A stretch of 64,000 bases of DNA from Cephalotus follicularis (taxonomy: Eukaryota > Streptophyta > Magnoliopsida > Oxalidales > Cephalotaceae). The stretch spans positions 7,242 through 71,241 of the forward strand of contig BDDD01001372.1 in assembly GCA_001972305.1 (NCBI GenBank). The letters are read 5' to 3'. Shown here one piece after another: positions 20,975 through 32,424 of this stretch; positions within the stretch are counted from its first letter, which is position 1; every line of letters begins with the position of its first letter. Made by a program: the position numbers and the translations under genes. The notes beneath the pieces were generated by a model. That model was not told the origin of the DNA. It saw nothing but the letters and a program-made list of their open reading frames with translations, and did not search any database.

Positions 20975-23900
20975 AGGATTTTGTTTGAAACTCCAAGTGA
21001 GCACCTTAGAAATTCAAATCTGGCTCTTGGAAGAGCCTTAGTGAATATGTCAGCCAATTGAGCATTTGATTTGCAATGGACTAGTTTAACTTCCCATTTT
21101 TCTTTGCTTCTCTTATTGCATGATACTTCATATTGATATGCTTTGTTCTTCCATGCTGGATTGGATTTTTGGCAATAGCTATGGCAGACATGTTGTCACA
21201 CATAATTACAGTAGCGTTAAGCAACTTAACACCCAGTTCAGTAAGAATCTTCCTTAACCAAATAGCTTGGTTAGCAGCTTCAGCAGCAGCAACATATTCT
21301 GATTCTGCAGTTGACTGAGCTACCACTTCTTGCTTCTTAGAAGCCCAAGAAAACACACCTGACCCCAGAGAAAAACAATACCCTGATGTGCTTTTCATGT
21401 CATCCACATTTCCAGCCCAATCACTGTCCACATAGCCCTTCATACCAACATTTTCAGATGAAATCACATGGCATTTGAGGTCTGTATCTCCTATTTTATA
21501 CCAGATTCCAAAAGTAGCAGTTCCTTTCAAATACCTTAACACTCTTTTAGCAGCACCTTGGTGAATCTGGCTTGGACATTGCATGAACCTTGACAAAAGG
21601 CTAGTAGCAAACATCAAGTCAGGTCTTGTTGCAGTCAAGTATAGCAAACTCCCAATCAAGCTTCTATACACAGATGCATCAGTCTTCTTGGCTTCATCAA
21701 ACTTTGAAAGTTTTTCATTCAAAACTAAAGGAGTAGCTACTGGTTTGCAGTGTTGCATCTTAAACTTCTTTAGGATATTTAAGGCATACTTTTCTTGAGA
21801 AATAAAAATTTCATTTTGGAGTTGATTCACTTGCATTCCAAGGAAGTAGCTCATTTTGCCTAAATCTATCATTTCAAAGTGCTTCTTCATATCAGATTTA
21901 AACTCCTCCATAATTTGCTCACTGCTACCAGTCACTAGCAAATCATCTACATAAAGGGAGATTATCAGCAATTTATCATTGTCAAACTCCTTGATGTATA
22001 ATGTTGCATCACTCTCGCTCCTTTTGAATCCTTGAGAGCATAGATAAGAGTCTATTCTGCTATACCAGGCCCTTGGTGCCTGTTTTAGACCATACAAAGC
22101 TTTCCTCAGTTTGAAAACTTTGTGTTCTTCATCAGTTTTCACAAAACCCTCTGGCTGCTCTACATATATCTCTTCTTGCATAGAGCCATTCAAGAAGGCT
22201 GATTTGACATCCATATGATGTATTTTCCAGTTTCTTTTAGCAACTAAAGCCAACAAAATTCTTATAGTATCTAGTCTGGCAACGGGAGCAAAAGTATCTC
22301 CATAATCAATTCCAGCCTGTTGTGCATATCCCTTGACCACCAACCTAGCCTTGTGTTTGTTGACTGAACCATCAAAATTCAATTTTGTTCTGAAAATCCA
22401 TTTTACACCAATGACATTCTTGTTCTTAGGCCTGTCCACCAGCTCCCATGTCTTATTCTTTTAAATCATTCCTAATTCATTTTCCATAGCAACATTCCAC
22501 ACTTCATCTTGAGCTGCTTCAGAGTAAGAGTTGGGTTCCATTACTGCCATATTGCATCTTTGGTAAATTTCAGCCAAAGATTTTTTTTTAGCAACAGCAG
22601 TTTCAGAGTCACTAATTTGAGATTTCGCATCATAAATTTCTTCAATCTCTATACCTTCTTCAAGATCTCCTTTGGCATTGATGCGATCTGCATTTTCACT
22701 ACAAAGCTGAGCAGGAGCAAAATCATCTTTTTCAACCCTTTTCTCTTCCCAATTCCAATGTGCAGACTCATCAAACTTCACATCCCTATTGACTGAAATG
22801 TTGTCTGTCTTTAAGCTGTACACTCTATAACCCTTTGACAATGAGCTATAGCCTAAGAAGATCCCTTTCTCTGCTTTCTCAGACAATTTATCTCTTTTGA
22901 CATCGGGTATGTGAAAATAGCAAATGGATCCAAATACCTTCAAATGCTGAGCAGAAGGTTTGATCCCTAACCAAGCCTCTAATGGAGTCATTCCAACAAT
23001 TGATCTTGTAGGCAATCTGCTCTGAAGATATACTGCAGTGTACACAGTCTCTCCCCAGAATTTCTTTGGTAAATGTTTCTGAAATAGCATACATCTTGCC
23101 ATTTCCATAACAGACCTGTTTTCTCTTTCTGAAACTCCATTTTGTTGTGGAGTATATGGCACAGTCAACTGATGCTCGATTCTCATGTCTTCACAGAACT
23201 TATTGAATGTTGTTGAGGTATATTCTTTGCCATTATCCGATCGCAAAGTCCTGATCTTGCCATTACTCTGATTTTCAATCATTTTCTTGAATTTGTGGAA
23301 CACAGAGAAGACTTGAGACTTGCTGCTCTTGAAGTAAACCCATACCATTCTACTGTAATCATCAATAAACAGAATAAAATATCTATTTTGACCCAATGAA
23401 AGAGTTCTCATTGGCCCATATACATCAGTATGCACCAATTCAAGTTTTTCCTTAGCTCTACTGGCTTGCTTAGAAGGAAAAGGAAGTCTTGTTAGCTTTC
23501 CCATTTGACAGCATTCACATACTTCATCTAACATTTGCACAGAAGGCATATTTCTGACAAGACCATTTGACTACATATACTTGATGGATTTTAAGTTGTA
23601 GTGACCAAATCTCTTATGCTACAAGAGTGATTCACTAGCAGTTGTGTTATGAGCATGATGAGTGGCATGTTTCCAATTAATAGGAAAACTATTATTGCAG
23701 ACATGCACTTTAGCAAACTCAACTCCATAAGGATCATAGATAGTGCAAAATTTGCCTTTAAATGACAAAGAATAGTCATTACTCATCATTTGTGCTACAC
23801 TAAGTAAATTTTGATCCAATTCAGGTACTAAGTACACATTTTTGATAAATTCAGTACCTTGGTTGGTTTGAACAGCAACTACACCTTTGTCAGTAGCCTG

Positions 23901-25010
23901 AACTTCAGTTCCATCGCCAATTTTTATGCTTGCATTGACTGAAGTGTCCAAATAATGGAACAAAGTTGGATCATAGCTCATGTGATTTGTGCAGGCACTG
24001 TCAATGAGCCAAGATCCCTTGCTGGCATTTCCTCCAGTCTGTGCAGCCATAAACAAATGATTGTCCTGCTTTTGATCTTCAACAATATGAGCTTGCTGGT
24101 TAGATTGGTTTCCTTGCTTGTTCTGTTTGAGTCTGCAAAGCTTCTCTAGATGGCCAAATTTTTTGCAGAAATTACAGTTGGACTTGCCCTTGTACCAGCA
24201 ATCCATTTCATCATGGTTGGTTTTGTCACAGATACCACAAGGAGGAAAAATACTTTTCTTTTAGAATTCTTTTCCTGGTGCAAAAATCTTCTCATTATTG
24301 CCTTTTTTTGTGGAATTCTTCTTGGACTGCTTAGAATAAGTTTGTTTGTTTTTGTGCTTCACTTGGTAAGCACCTTCAGTTGCAACTTCAGTTCTTATGT
24401 TCATCCTCTGCTCATGGATCTGCAGAGAGCCAATTAATTCAGTCAAGGATAATTCTGTGAGATCCTTTGACTCTTCAATTGCTGAAACTTTTGAATCAAA
24501 CTTATCAGGAAGGCTGATTAAGACTTTCTCCACTATTTTCTGATCTGTTAGCATCTCACCATAGATTTTCATTTGATTCACCACTCCCATAAGTCTTGAC
24601 ACATACTCTTTGACACTTTCATTGTCTTTCATCTTTAGATTCTCAAAGTCTCTTCTGAAGTTGAGTAACCTGATAGTTCTCACCCTTACTGAGCCTTGGA
24701 ACTCTTCTTGGAGAATATCCCATGCTTGCTTGGCTATTGAAGCAGCAACAATTCTAGGGAAGATAGAGAGAGCTACAGCTGAGTGTAGAAAGGAGAGAGC
24801 CTTAAAATTTTTTGAGGTCTCCTCCTACTGTTGCTTGATTTGTGCAACAGTTGGGTTTTCTATTTCAGCGGGTGTTTTGTAACCTTTCTCCACAGTTTCC
24901 CATAGGTTATAAGCCTTAAGGAAGGTCTTCATTTTGGCAGACCAGAAGTCATACTCTTCACCTTCAAACACAGGTGGTGCTGGCAGAGAGACACTACTTG
25001 AGGATGCCAT
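20975..25010 (-). pseudogene. Copia gag-pol, one frame with five stops
   Basis: Starts MASSSSVSLPAPP at 25010 and stays in one frame almost to its end. Premature stops lie at 24825, 24261, 23619, 23571 and 22461 (lowest coordinate of each). A single-base frame change near 21090 moves the last ~40 residues (LADIFTKALPRARFEFL) into another frame. Domains in order: gag; two CCHC knuckles (CGICDKTNHDEMDC and CNFCKKFGHLEKLC); protease with LIDSACTNHM (Gly after DS replaced by Ala); integrase with HTDVYGP, RSDNGKEY and NGVSERENR (all catalytic acids present); reverse transcriptase with LYVDDLLVTGSS; RNase H with VDSDWAGNVDD. The stop at 23619 falls on the conserved Trp before HKRFGH. Integrase and most of reverse transcriptase look undamaged. 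Confidence 0.9.
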
Positions 25011-25053
25011 TTTCTTGATTGAATGATCTAATGTCCCCTTAAGATCATTAACA

Positions 25054-25065
25054 GCTCTTATACCA
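25054..25065 (-). promoter_or_regulatory. Primer-binding site of second copia element
   Basis: The minus strand reads TGGTATAAGAGC directly after the LTR end, one base off the initiator-methionine tRNA complement TGGTATCAGAGC. Confidence 0.75.
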
Positions 25066-25348
25066 TGTTGAAGTTTTATAGGATCAAGAACATGAGAGAA
25101 ACTTTTGAGTAGAAAGCAGAGCAAATGTCTCTTTTTGTCTTTCACATTTTTAACATGATACAAAAAAATACATATATATTTTCTTGGATATTGAAATATA
25201 CACACAAGGCTAACTACCCCAACTAATCTGATCACTTTAGACAGATTAGTAAGCACAAAAAGAATAAGAAAACTGACAGAGGTCATGCTGGAACAAAAGA
25301 CCAAATTATCCAGCTTAGGAGTTTTCAACCAAATCCTTAACTTTAACA
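25066..25348 (-). repeat. 5' LTR of second copia element
   Basis: 283 bp with the same ends as 20636-20964 but missing about 40 internal bases. The gag start lies 56 bp downstream. Confidence 0.9.
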
Positions 25349-25353
25349 TGAAC

Positions 25354-25861
25354 CTCTGTGATGATGGTGCTTAACTAAAACTATTCGGTGTCTCTTAGGG
25401 GACTGTTGTTAAGAGTTATTATCTCCTTGAATGTATGTATGCAAGTTGTCCCTTTGTGGCCTTAGTAATTGCTAAGTTTGTTCATGAATCTTCATCCTTC
25501 AATAAATAAAAGAACTTTTTTCACTTCTGCGTATGATAAATTAATAATCTACAGCTGGGTGTTGGTTCAATATTTATAGGGATACATCTGGCTTTAAATG
25601 AAAGATGAAGTATGACTTTAGAAAAGTAAAATATCATAAAACCCAATAATTATGAAGCTCAAATACGAAATCTTCCATGAGCTGGACTTCAGGCTTGTGG
25701 ATTTTCGAGCTTTAGCTAAGTGATCCAAAAGCTGAAACCCAAAGATTGCCAACCACTGGGCTTGGGTTTTATTTATCCAAAAGATGGGTTAGCTCTAACT
25801 CAAGCCCCCACAAACACTGCATTATCTCTACAATGTTTTTATCTCTACTCCTGAAATCAAA
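25354..25861. other. Downstream flank of the LRR kinase gene
   Basis: No gene is visible. Probably contains the 3' UTR of the minus-strand receptor kinase ending at 25862, and its junction with the copia insertion. Confidence 0.4.
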
Positions 25862-28800
25862 CTACATAATGTCTTTGAGTTGTTGCAATTTGGTGATGAC
25901 TTCCTTGATGTTCATTCTTTCACTAGGTGATTCTCTAGAGGACAGGACACCTATCTTTAATATTGAGATCAATATCTCATGTGCTTTGCCACCTGAGGTT
26001 GTGCTCAATTCCTTGCCATTGAAGTCTCCAGTGTCCATTGTTTCGTCAAGAAGTGTAGAATCAGCTACTTCCTTCACTTGGTCTGGGATAGCCATCTCAA
26101 CAAACACACGAAGGCTAAGGCCATCTTTGAACATGTCATCGGTTGGTCTCTTTCCGGTTAACATTTCTAGCAATAGGATGCCGTAGCTGTAAATATCTCC
26201 ATATGCAGAAACTTCACTGCTCATTCCGTACTCTGCACATAATATTTATCAACACATATAATGCTGCAGATTGAAAGGTGCGAGAGGAAACAAAGAAAAA
26301 AAAAGATACATGATAGAGTAACATTGAAAATGCAAAAGAAAAACTACATTATTTGAAAAATTCTTGGGTGAACACATACTCATATAGACGCAACTAATGA
26401 TAAAACTTAAAAGTCTATGCCAGCAGTTTTTGATGATATGGACTATTATCATTAGTTATGCTATGTTGTATCAACCAAAAATCTCTTCTGGTTTTTCTAT
26501 AAAACTTCATTCCATATGAAACTGTGGGTGTTACCTGGAGCAACATAACCAACTGTTCCCTTTAACCTGCTCGAGTTGGTTTGATTTTGAGGGTTCTCAT
26601 CGTGTAGGAGTCTTGCTAACCCGAAATCACCAACATGGGCAACCATATCATCATCAAGTAAAACATTGCTTGGCTTGAGGTCGCAATGAGCAATCGGTGT
26701 ATGGCAATGATGGTGGAGATAATCCAAAGCATGAGCTACATCAATAGCTATGTTTAGCCTTTGCATAAGACTCAAACTTTGCCTCCGATTTTGCTCATCC
26801 TCCTGGTGATACAACCACTTCTCTAGACTCCCTTTGGGCATGAACTCATACACTACAGCTTTGAAATCATTGCCTTTGAAATCCACACTTGAGCAAGCAG
26901 TGACTATTTTCACAAGATTACGATGTCTGATGCATCTCAAAGCTTCACATTCAGCTATAAAGCTATTCGAAGCTCCCCTTTGTTCAACATTTAGCACCTT
27001 CACTGCAACCGATGTTTCTTCATGGCCTAAAATACCTTTATACACAGATCCATATCCTCCAATGCCGATTAAGTTGGAAGATGAGAACCCATCTGTTGCT
27101 TTCAGAAGTTCTGCATAAGAAACTTTCAAATGCATATCCTTCGCAGGAGGAGATTCAACCAATGTTTCTCTTCTTGCACCTCTCCTCCAGTACAATATTG
27201 CGAAGAGACACATAGAAAGTAAACCAATAGCTAAGCAGAATGTTATGATCACTATTTTGAAAGTTCTGTTATGCGCAGATTTGACCTTGGAGCTCCCAGA
27301 TTGGCAACTCTGCAAATGCAACTCAGGTATTCCACCACAAAGCTTATTGTTTCCACTGACTTCAATAGCACTTGCATTTTTGAAAATCCCCTCATTTGGT
27401 ACCTCACCCTCAAGATTGTTGAAGGACAAGTTCAACAATGTCAAGAAGGGAAGTGTACCTAGAAAATCCGGGATTTTACCTGAAAAGTTGTTGCCTGAAA
27501 GAACAAGTTTTTGAAGTCCTCTTAAAGAATTTAAAGATAAAGGAATAGGTCCTTGTAAGGAATTACCGCCCAAATCTAGTTCTTCCAAGCTTACACAACT
27601 TCCAAGTGAGCTTGGAATTTCACCTGACAAATTGTTATCCGATAAGTATAGCCATTGTAACGTTTTCAGGTTTCCCACTTCCACCGGTACAGCCCCAGTT
27701 AATCGATTATCAGACAAGTCCAACCATCTTGATAAAGAAGGGAGACCCATAACTTGAATGGGAATGGTACCAGAGAGGTTATTCCCTGATAGACCCAAAA
27801 TCTGCAGATGGAGGCAACTACCTAGAGCTGAAGGTATGCTTCCCTGTAAAGCATTACCACCTAAACTGATTTCTGTTAAGAAGCTAAGATTTCCAAGAGA
27901 AGAAGGAATTTCACCTGATAATCTGTTGTCAAACAAAGACAATTCTTGTAGTTTCGAGAGTCGTCCAATAGAAAGGGGTATGATTCCTGTGAGAAGGTTA
28001 TCTTCGATGCCTATCAACAGTAAATTTTCAAGCTTCCCAATATTTGCCGGGATTCTACCAGATATCTGGTTTGAACCCATAAACAAGTAACTAAAATGGG
28101 ATGAAAAATTAACTATTGAATTCGGTAATTCCCCTGTTAAGCTATTGAAACTAAGGCTGATTATTTCTAAATTAGTACAGTTCACCAAAGAACTGAGGAA
28201 ACTAAGGTCATCACCATTCCTAGTTCCGAGGTTATTTTTCGCAAAGTTGAGCTTATTCAGATACTTCAGTCCTCCCAAATTTACTGGTATTGACCCAATA
28301 AAACTGTTTCTTGCAAAATCAAGCCATTCAACTTGACTTAAATTAGAAATTGACTGCGGTATTGGCCCAGAAAATCTATTACCTCCAAAGAAGAAAAACT
28401 GGAGATTAGGAAGAGTGAAGCCAATGTAAGGTGGGATTTTTCCAACAAGTTGGTTTTCCGCGACGGCAAAGTACTCGATAGAAGAAATGTTGAAGAGCTG
28501 TATAGGAATTGGACCCGTCAATCGGTTAACAGACACTTGGAATAAGTTGAGCTTCTTGAGCTGGCCAAACTCAACTGGGATATTGCCACTGAGGCTGTTC
28601 TCGGAGAGAGTTAACTGAGTTAGTGATGAGAGGTTTGAAAGTGATCGAGGGATAGTTCCAGTTAGATTGTTAGATGTAAGACCAAGTCCATCAAGCTTTG
28701 ATAGAGTGCCAAGTTCAGCAGGAATTGTACCTTCAAGATTGTTCAAGACCAAGTCAAGAGTCCTGAGTTCAAAACAATGAGTGAGATTGATAGGAATCTC

Positions 28801-29244
28801 TCCTTGTAACATATTTTGAGCGAACAGGATGTATCGTAGCCGAAACAAACGACCCATTTCTTGTGGGATTTCTCCATGGAAGCTATTATTCCGAAGATTG
28901 ATTTTCCTGAGGAATGACAAGTTCCCTATAAAAGGAGAAATTGTACCTGCCAGATTATGGAAATGGAGATCTATTGCTGCGACTCTCTGATGCCGGGGGC
29001 TGCAACTAACACCATGCCACTGGCAAATGTTGAGGGAATCATTCCATGATTTTAATGATCCATAAGGGTCATGAGTTATCTGACTTTTGAAAGCAAGTAA
29101 GGCTAGTTTGTCTGTCTCATTTCCAAGAGTGCCACAATGAGAGAAAGAGAAGTGCATGCTACAAAAAAGAGAGGATTGAAAGAAAAGTAAGAATAATGCA
29201 TTGAGAGTTTTACTAATATTCATTGTTCTATAATAAGAATTCAT
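25862..29244 (-). CDS. LRR receptor-like kinase, subfamily XII (EFR/FLS2/XA21-like)
   Basis: Two exons: 29244-26535 and 26232-25862 (302-bp GT-AG intron), giving 1026 residues. Predicted plasma-membrane receptor kinase. In order: signal peptide (hydrophobic run at about residues 14-33), LRR N-terminal cap (KLALLAFKSQITHDP), about twenty LRRs of the LxxNNLSGxIP type, a membrane segment at about 662-684, then a kinase. The glycine loop GIGGYGSVYKG is at about 722. The catalytic loop HCDLKPSN (about 853) has Cys before Asp, so this is a non-RD kinase, typical of pattern-recognition receptors. The C-terminus has the family's LLEMLTGKRPTDDMF. The intron splits the Glu codon of the APEYG motif, as in the neighbour at 32425. 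An alternative ATG lies at 29223. A TATA-like GTTTATA (29288-29294, reading TATAAAC on the minus strand) lies upstream. No damage seen; the ligand is unknown. Confidence 0.92.
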
Positions 29245-29294
29245 GTTCAGGTTCAGTGGTTCAGTGCCCCAGCCTCCTTACAACAAGTTTATAG

Positions 29295-30020
29295 CCTCAA
29301 TAACTTTATGTGAAATTGCAAGGAAAGCTCATTGTCATTGATAATATGATAGTCCTTTGAGTTTGTATCTTTTGTGGAAATATTTGTGTCATGCACATTT
29401 CCGGTGCCTGTTTTATCTAAAGACCAACACTGGTCAATTTCTAATAAGTGCGGCTACTGGAAAGTTTAAGAATCATTTCATTAACGCGTTCATTAAGCTA
29501 GACTAATGTTGCTACTATACTGTCATAATAATATTGGTGATGCTTTAAAATATCTTTAATGATATTTTTATTTTTAAAACTTGAAATTTAATATTGTTTA
29601 ACGCGTCCATAATCAATTCATTAACGCGTTCATTAAGCTAGAGTAATTTTTGTTTTATTTTGTTTTAAAAGTATTGGACACAAAAATACATTTAGTAATT
29701 ATGATTGTGTTTAGAATTTTTTTTAAACAGAAAACAAAATCATGTTTGGTAACACTATAATTGTAACAGAAGTTATTCAATCCTCTAATTTATTGTAATA
29801 GAACCAACAAATTAACATAAAAATTATATATATATATATATATATATACACATAAAAATTGAAAATAGTTAGATATATATAAATTAATACGAAATTAAAG
29901 ATAAAAAAATGAACTGGTCCGACATGGTTATCGATTTATCTACTTTGGTCCAAACTAGATCACATCAGTTTTGATCGATCCAACTATAAGATCGGTCTAA
30001 TTTAACAATTCGAGTCGGTC
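29295..30020. other. Intergenic DNA between the two receptor kinases, gene-1 side
   Basis: Noncoding. A direct repeat of about 36 bp containing ATTAACGCGTTCATTAAGC occurs at 29471-29508 and 29611-29646. A TA run lies at about 29826-29848. Confidence 0.5.
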
Positions 30021-30029
30021 AATTTCGGA

Positions 30030-30590
30030 TCATAGTTATAAAAACTGAATTGATGATTGAACCAATAAAGGATCCAGGTTAATAAGTCAATCATCCAACC
30101 GGTGGATCAATGGATCAATCATTAAATTATTTTTTTTAAAAAAAATTTTGATTCGGTTAATTCGATGTAACCCAGGCCGGTTCATCGATCTAAACAATCC
30201 GGGTTAACTCCGGGTCACCGATCTAATCGGGTCAACACTAGGTCGGCTGCTCAAACGATCTGATAACCGGCTAGAACAGGTTAACCACTTGGACCAATCG
30301 ATCCAGTCCGAGTTTAATAATTATTCCCTGATCATCGGTCAATTATAGGACTTATCAAATTCATGTTACAAATCGTATCTGTTGGGTTAGACCGAATCTG
30401 ATAATTATAACATCGAGTTGTACAGGTATTATATGACAAAATGATTTAATGAAATACTCAAGTCGAAAAATCGAGTCATCGGTCAACTCTAAGACTTTTC
30501 AGCCTTAGGTCAATGGTCAACTGCAAAACCAGTCAACCCTAAGTCACTTGTTAGACTAATCGAGTTTAGTAACTATAGTAAAACAATATT
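30030..30590. mobile_element. Degenerate non-autonomous DNA element
   Basis: The segment is full of GGTTCA, CCGGTT, GGTCAAC and GATCGG words typical of a widespread plant MITE-like repeat. The left edge (ATAGTTATAAAAACTGAATT, about 30033) and the inverted right edge (near 30560-30585, TTAGTAACTATAGT) form imperfect terminal inverted repeats. No transposase frame. Superfamily not determined. Confidence 0.5.
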
Positions 30591-32424
30591 ATTAAACATT
30601 TTTATGTTTTATTTTTAAAAATTTAAAAATAGTAACATAAAACAAAATACAGTAAGCTTAAGTTAAAGTGGTGAAAAAGTCTGCATGAACTTTTGAATAT
30701 TTTGAGTATACACAACACGAACTTTCATGTTTAAAAGTTTTCTAAGATGTAATTTCCATTGGGTGGAATTTCAAAGATGGTATATGATTACATGAATTGA
30801 ATCTTTGTCAAATACAGGACAGACAATGCCACATCAGTTGATTTAGAAGTAAGTTGGAGAAGAGAAATGGTTTGTCAATGACTCAATGGGACCCAATATA
30901 GACCACTAAAAACTCTAACGTTAGGTAGGGCACATGTTTTCATACACGATTGATTCTATAAATTGGAAAAATCTCATTCGATTGGTCCCACCATCATTAA
31001 CGTAACGTTGTTGGTCAATCAGTTCATCTTGCTAAAGCCTAAGAAGAGATGTCATTGATCACGTTCCCTTTATTAACTTTATCTAAAAAGATATATCATC
31101 TATTTTTTTTATAAAAAAAATTAAAATCATCGTAAAATATAATGACATGATATTTTTTATATATTTTTATCATATATATTAGTTAAAAATACTTATTATA
31201 TTTTTTTTTATAAAATAAAAAAAAACAATTAATGTTTAAAAAATATAAGTGAGAGATAACTATTTTTTAGGTGTGTGTTAGCGACCTTATCCACCAGGAA
31301 TCAGTATCGGATTGGTGGTGCCAGTTTTGGAGCCAGCAACTAGTTGGTAAAAAATGTATACATATTGGAATGTGATGGCAAAAAACCCAGTACACAAAAC
31401 CAAATTATCGGAGTGTAACAACGTAGTTATACATTAATGTAATAATATATAGTGACGTAAATATAAATAATAGTATTTGTCAGATAAATAACAAACAGAT
31501 ATTTGGTTAGAAAACAATTGTGATTAATCAGTCGATTTAAGGTTTGGAGGTTATTTAAAAAATTAAAAGGTTGAAGGTTAGCCGATCATGAGTTTCAAAA
31601 CGCATCAATTGGACTATATATAGAAACATTTGATGAGTGACCATAACACTAGTCTATCTCTGTGTAATCGAAGGCCTCCTTTTTTTTTTTTTTGAAGTAC
31701 CTTATGCTCTACGTATTGTAATGGCTTGTATAGCAAGGTGTACCAAAATGATGTGACCTAAAAAATGTTCTGTTTTTCCTAGTCATTACAGTTCATGATA
31801 TACGATGCTTTATCTTTTGTTGGCTGTATTTTGTGACTTGGAAGTGTTATTTCCACTCACTATTATTTCTTATAATTTTCACTTCTAATAACAAATGCAT
31901 TGGAATTTACTATTATTTGTTTTGATGTATAGCAGCAAAAACTAAAAAGTTAAAACATCAAATGCTATTAGGTGCCTAAAGATTCTACTATATTTTTATT
32001 CAAATACTATCAATGTTGTGTATTGTGATCTTCAAAAACAAGACTAACTTGAACCTCTCGCTCAATGGAGTGAGGGTTATGTCACTATGCGGTCCCATCG
32101 ACTTGATCTTAAGTAACTGTCTTCTAGTTAAGCTTCTTAGGAAATATTCTTCAATGTCATTGCAACGGTGTGATACTTATGGGGCTCACGTTGTCAGTAT
32201 CACACCTTTGCATTGCAACGGTAACACAGGAGACTTTCACGCTTCTTAGTTGGTAAGTGAATTCTATCTTTGATAATCTTGATTGTCTTTGTCTTCTGGA
32301 CCACATACAGACATCAAAGTAGTTGAGCATTCAAGACATTTTAATGTCAACCAATTGTATACTAAAGCTTTTTTCCTTTAGAATATTCTTTTCTTTTTTG
32401 TTTTCACTTGAATGAAATCAAAGT
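30591..32424. other. Intergenic DNA upstream of the second receptor kinase
   Basis: No gene supported. At 32158-32222 a 10-bp perfect stem (GTGTGATACT at 32168-32177, AGTATCACAC at 32196-32205, 18-base loop) lies between two direct copies of CATTGCAACGGT (32158-32169 and 32211-32222). This could be a small insertion footprint or a regulatory hairpin. The open frame covering it (32013-32249) shows no family. Confidence 0.45.

Larger units (their letters stand above)
20636..25348 (-). mobile_element. Ty1/copia retrotransposon with both LTRs (second copia element)
   Basis: Two LTRs bound the element: 20636-20964 (3' LTR on the minus strand) and 25066-25348 (5' LTR). Both have TGTTGAAG and TTTAACA ends on the plus strand. 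A primer-binding site adjoins the 5' LTR and an AAGGAGGAG polypurine tract adjoins the 3' LTR. Flanking bases are TGAAT (20631-20635) and TGAAC (25349-25353), a 4/5 target duplication. The LTRs differ by perhaps 5-7 percent of bases, and the 5' LTR lacks about 40 bases, so the insertion is old. The 3' neighbour of the insertion is the start of the LRR receptor kinase downstream region. Confidence 0.92.
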
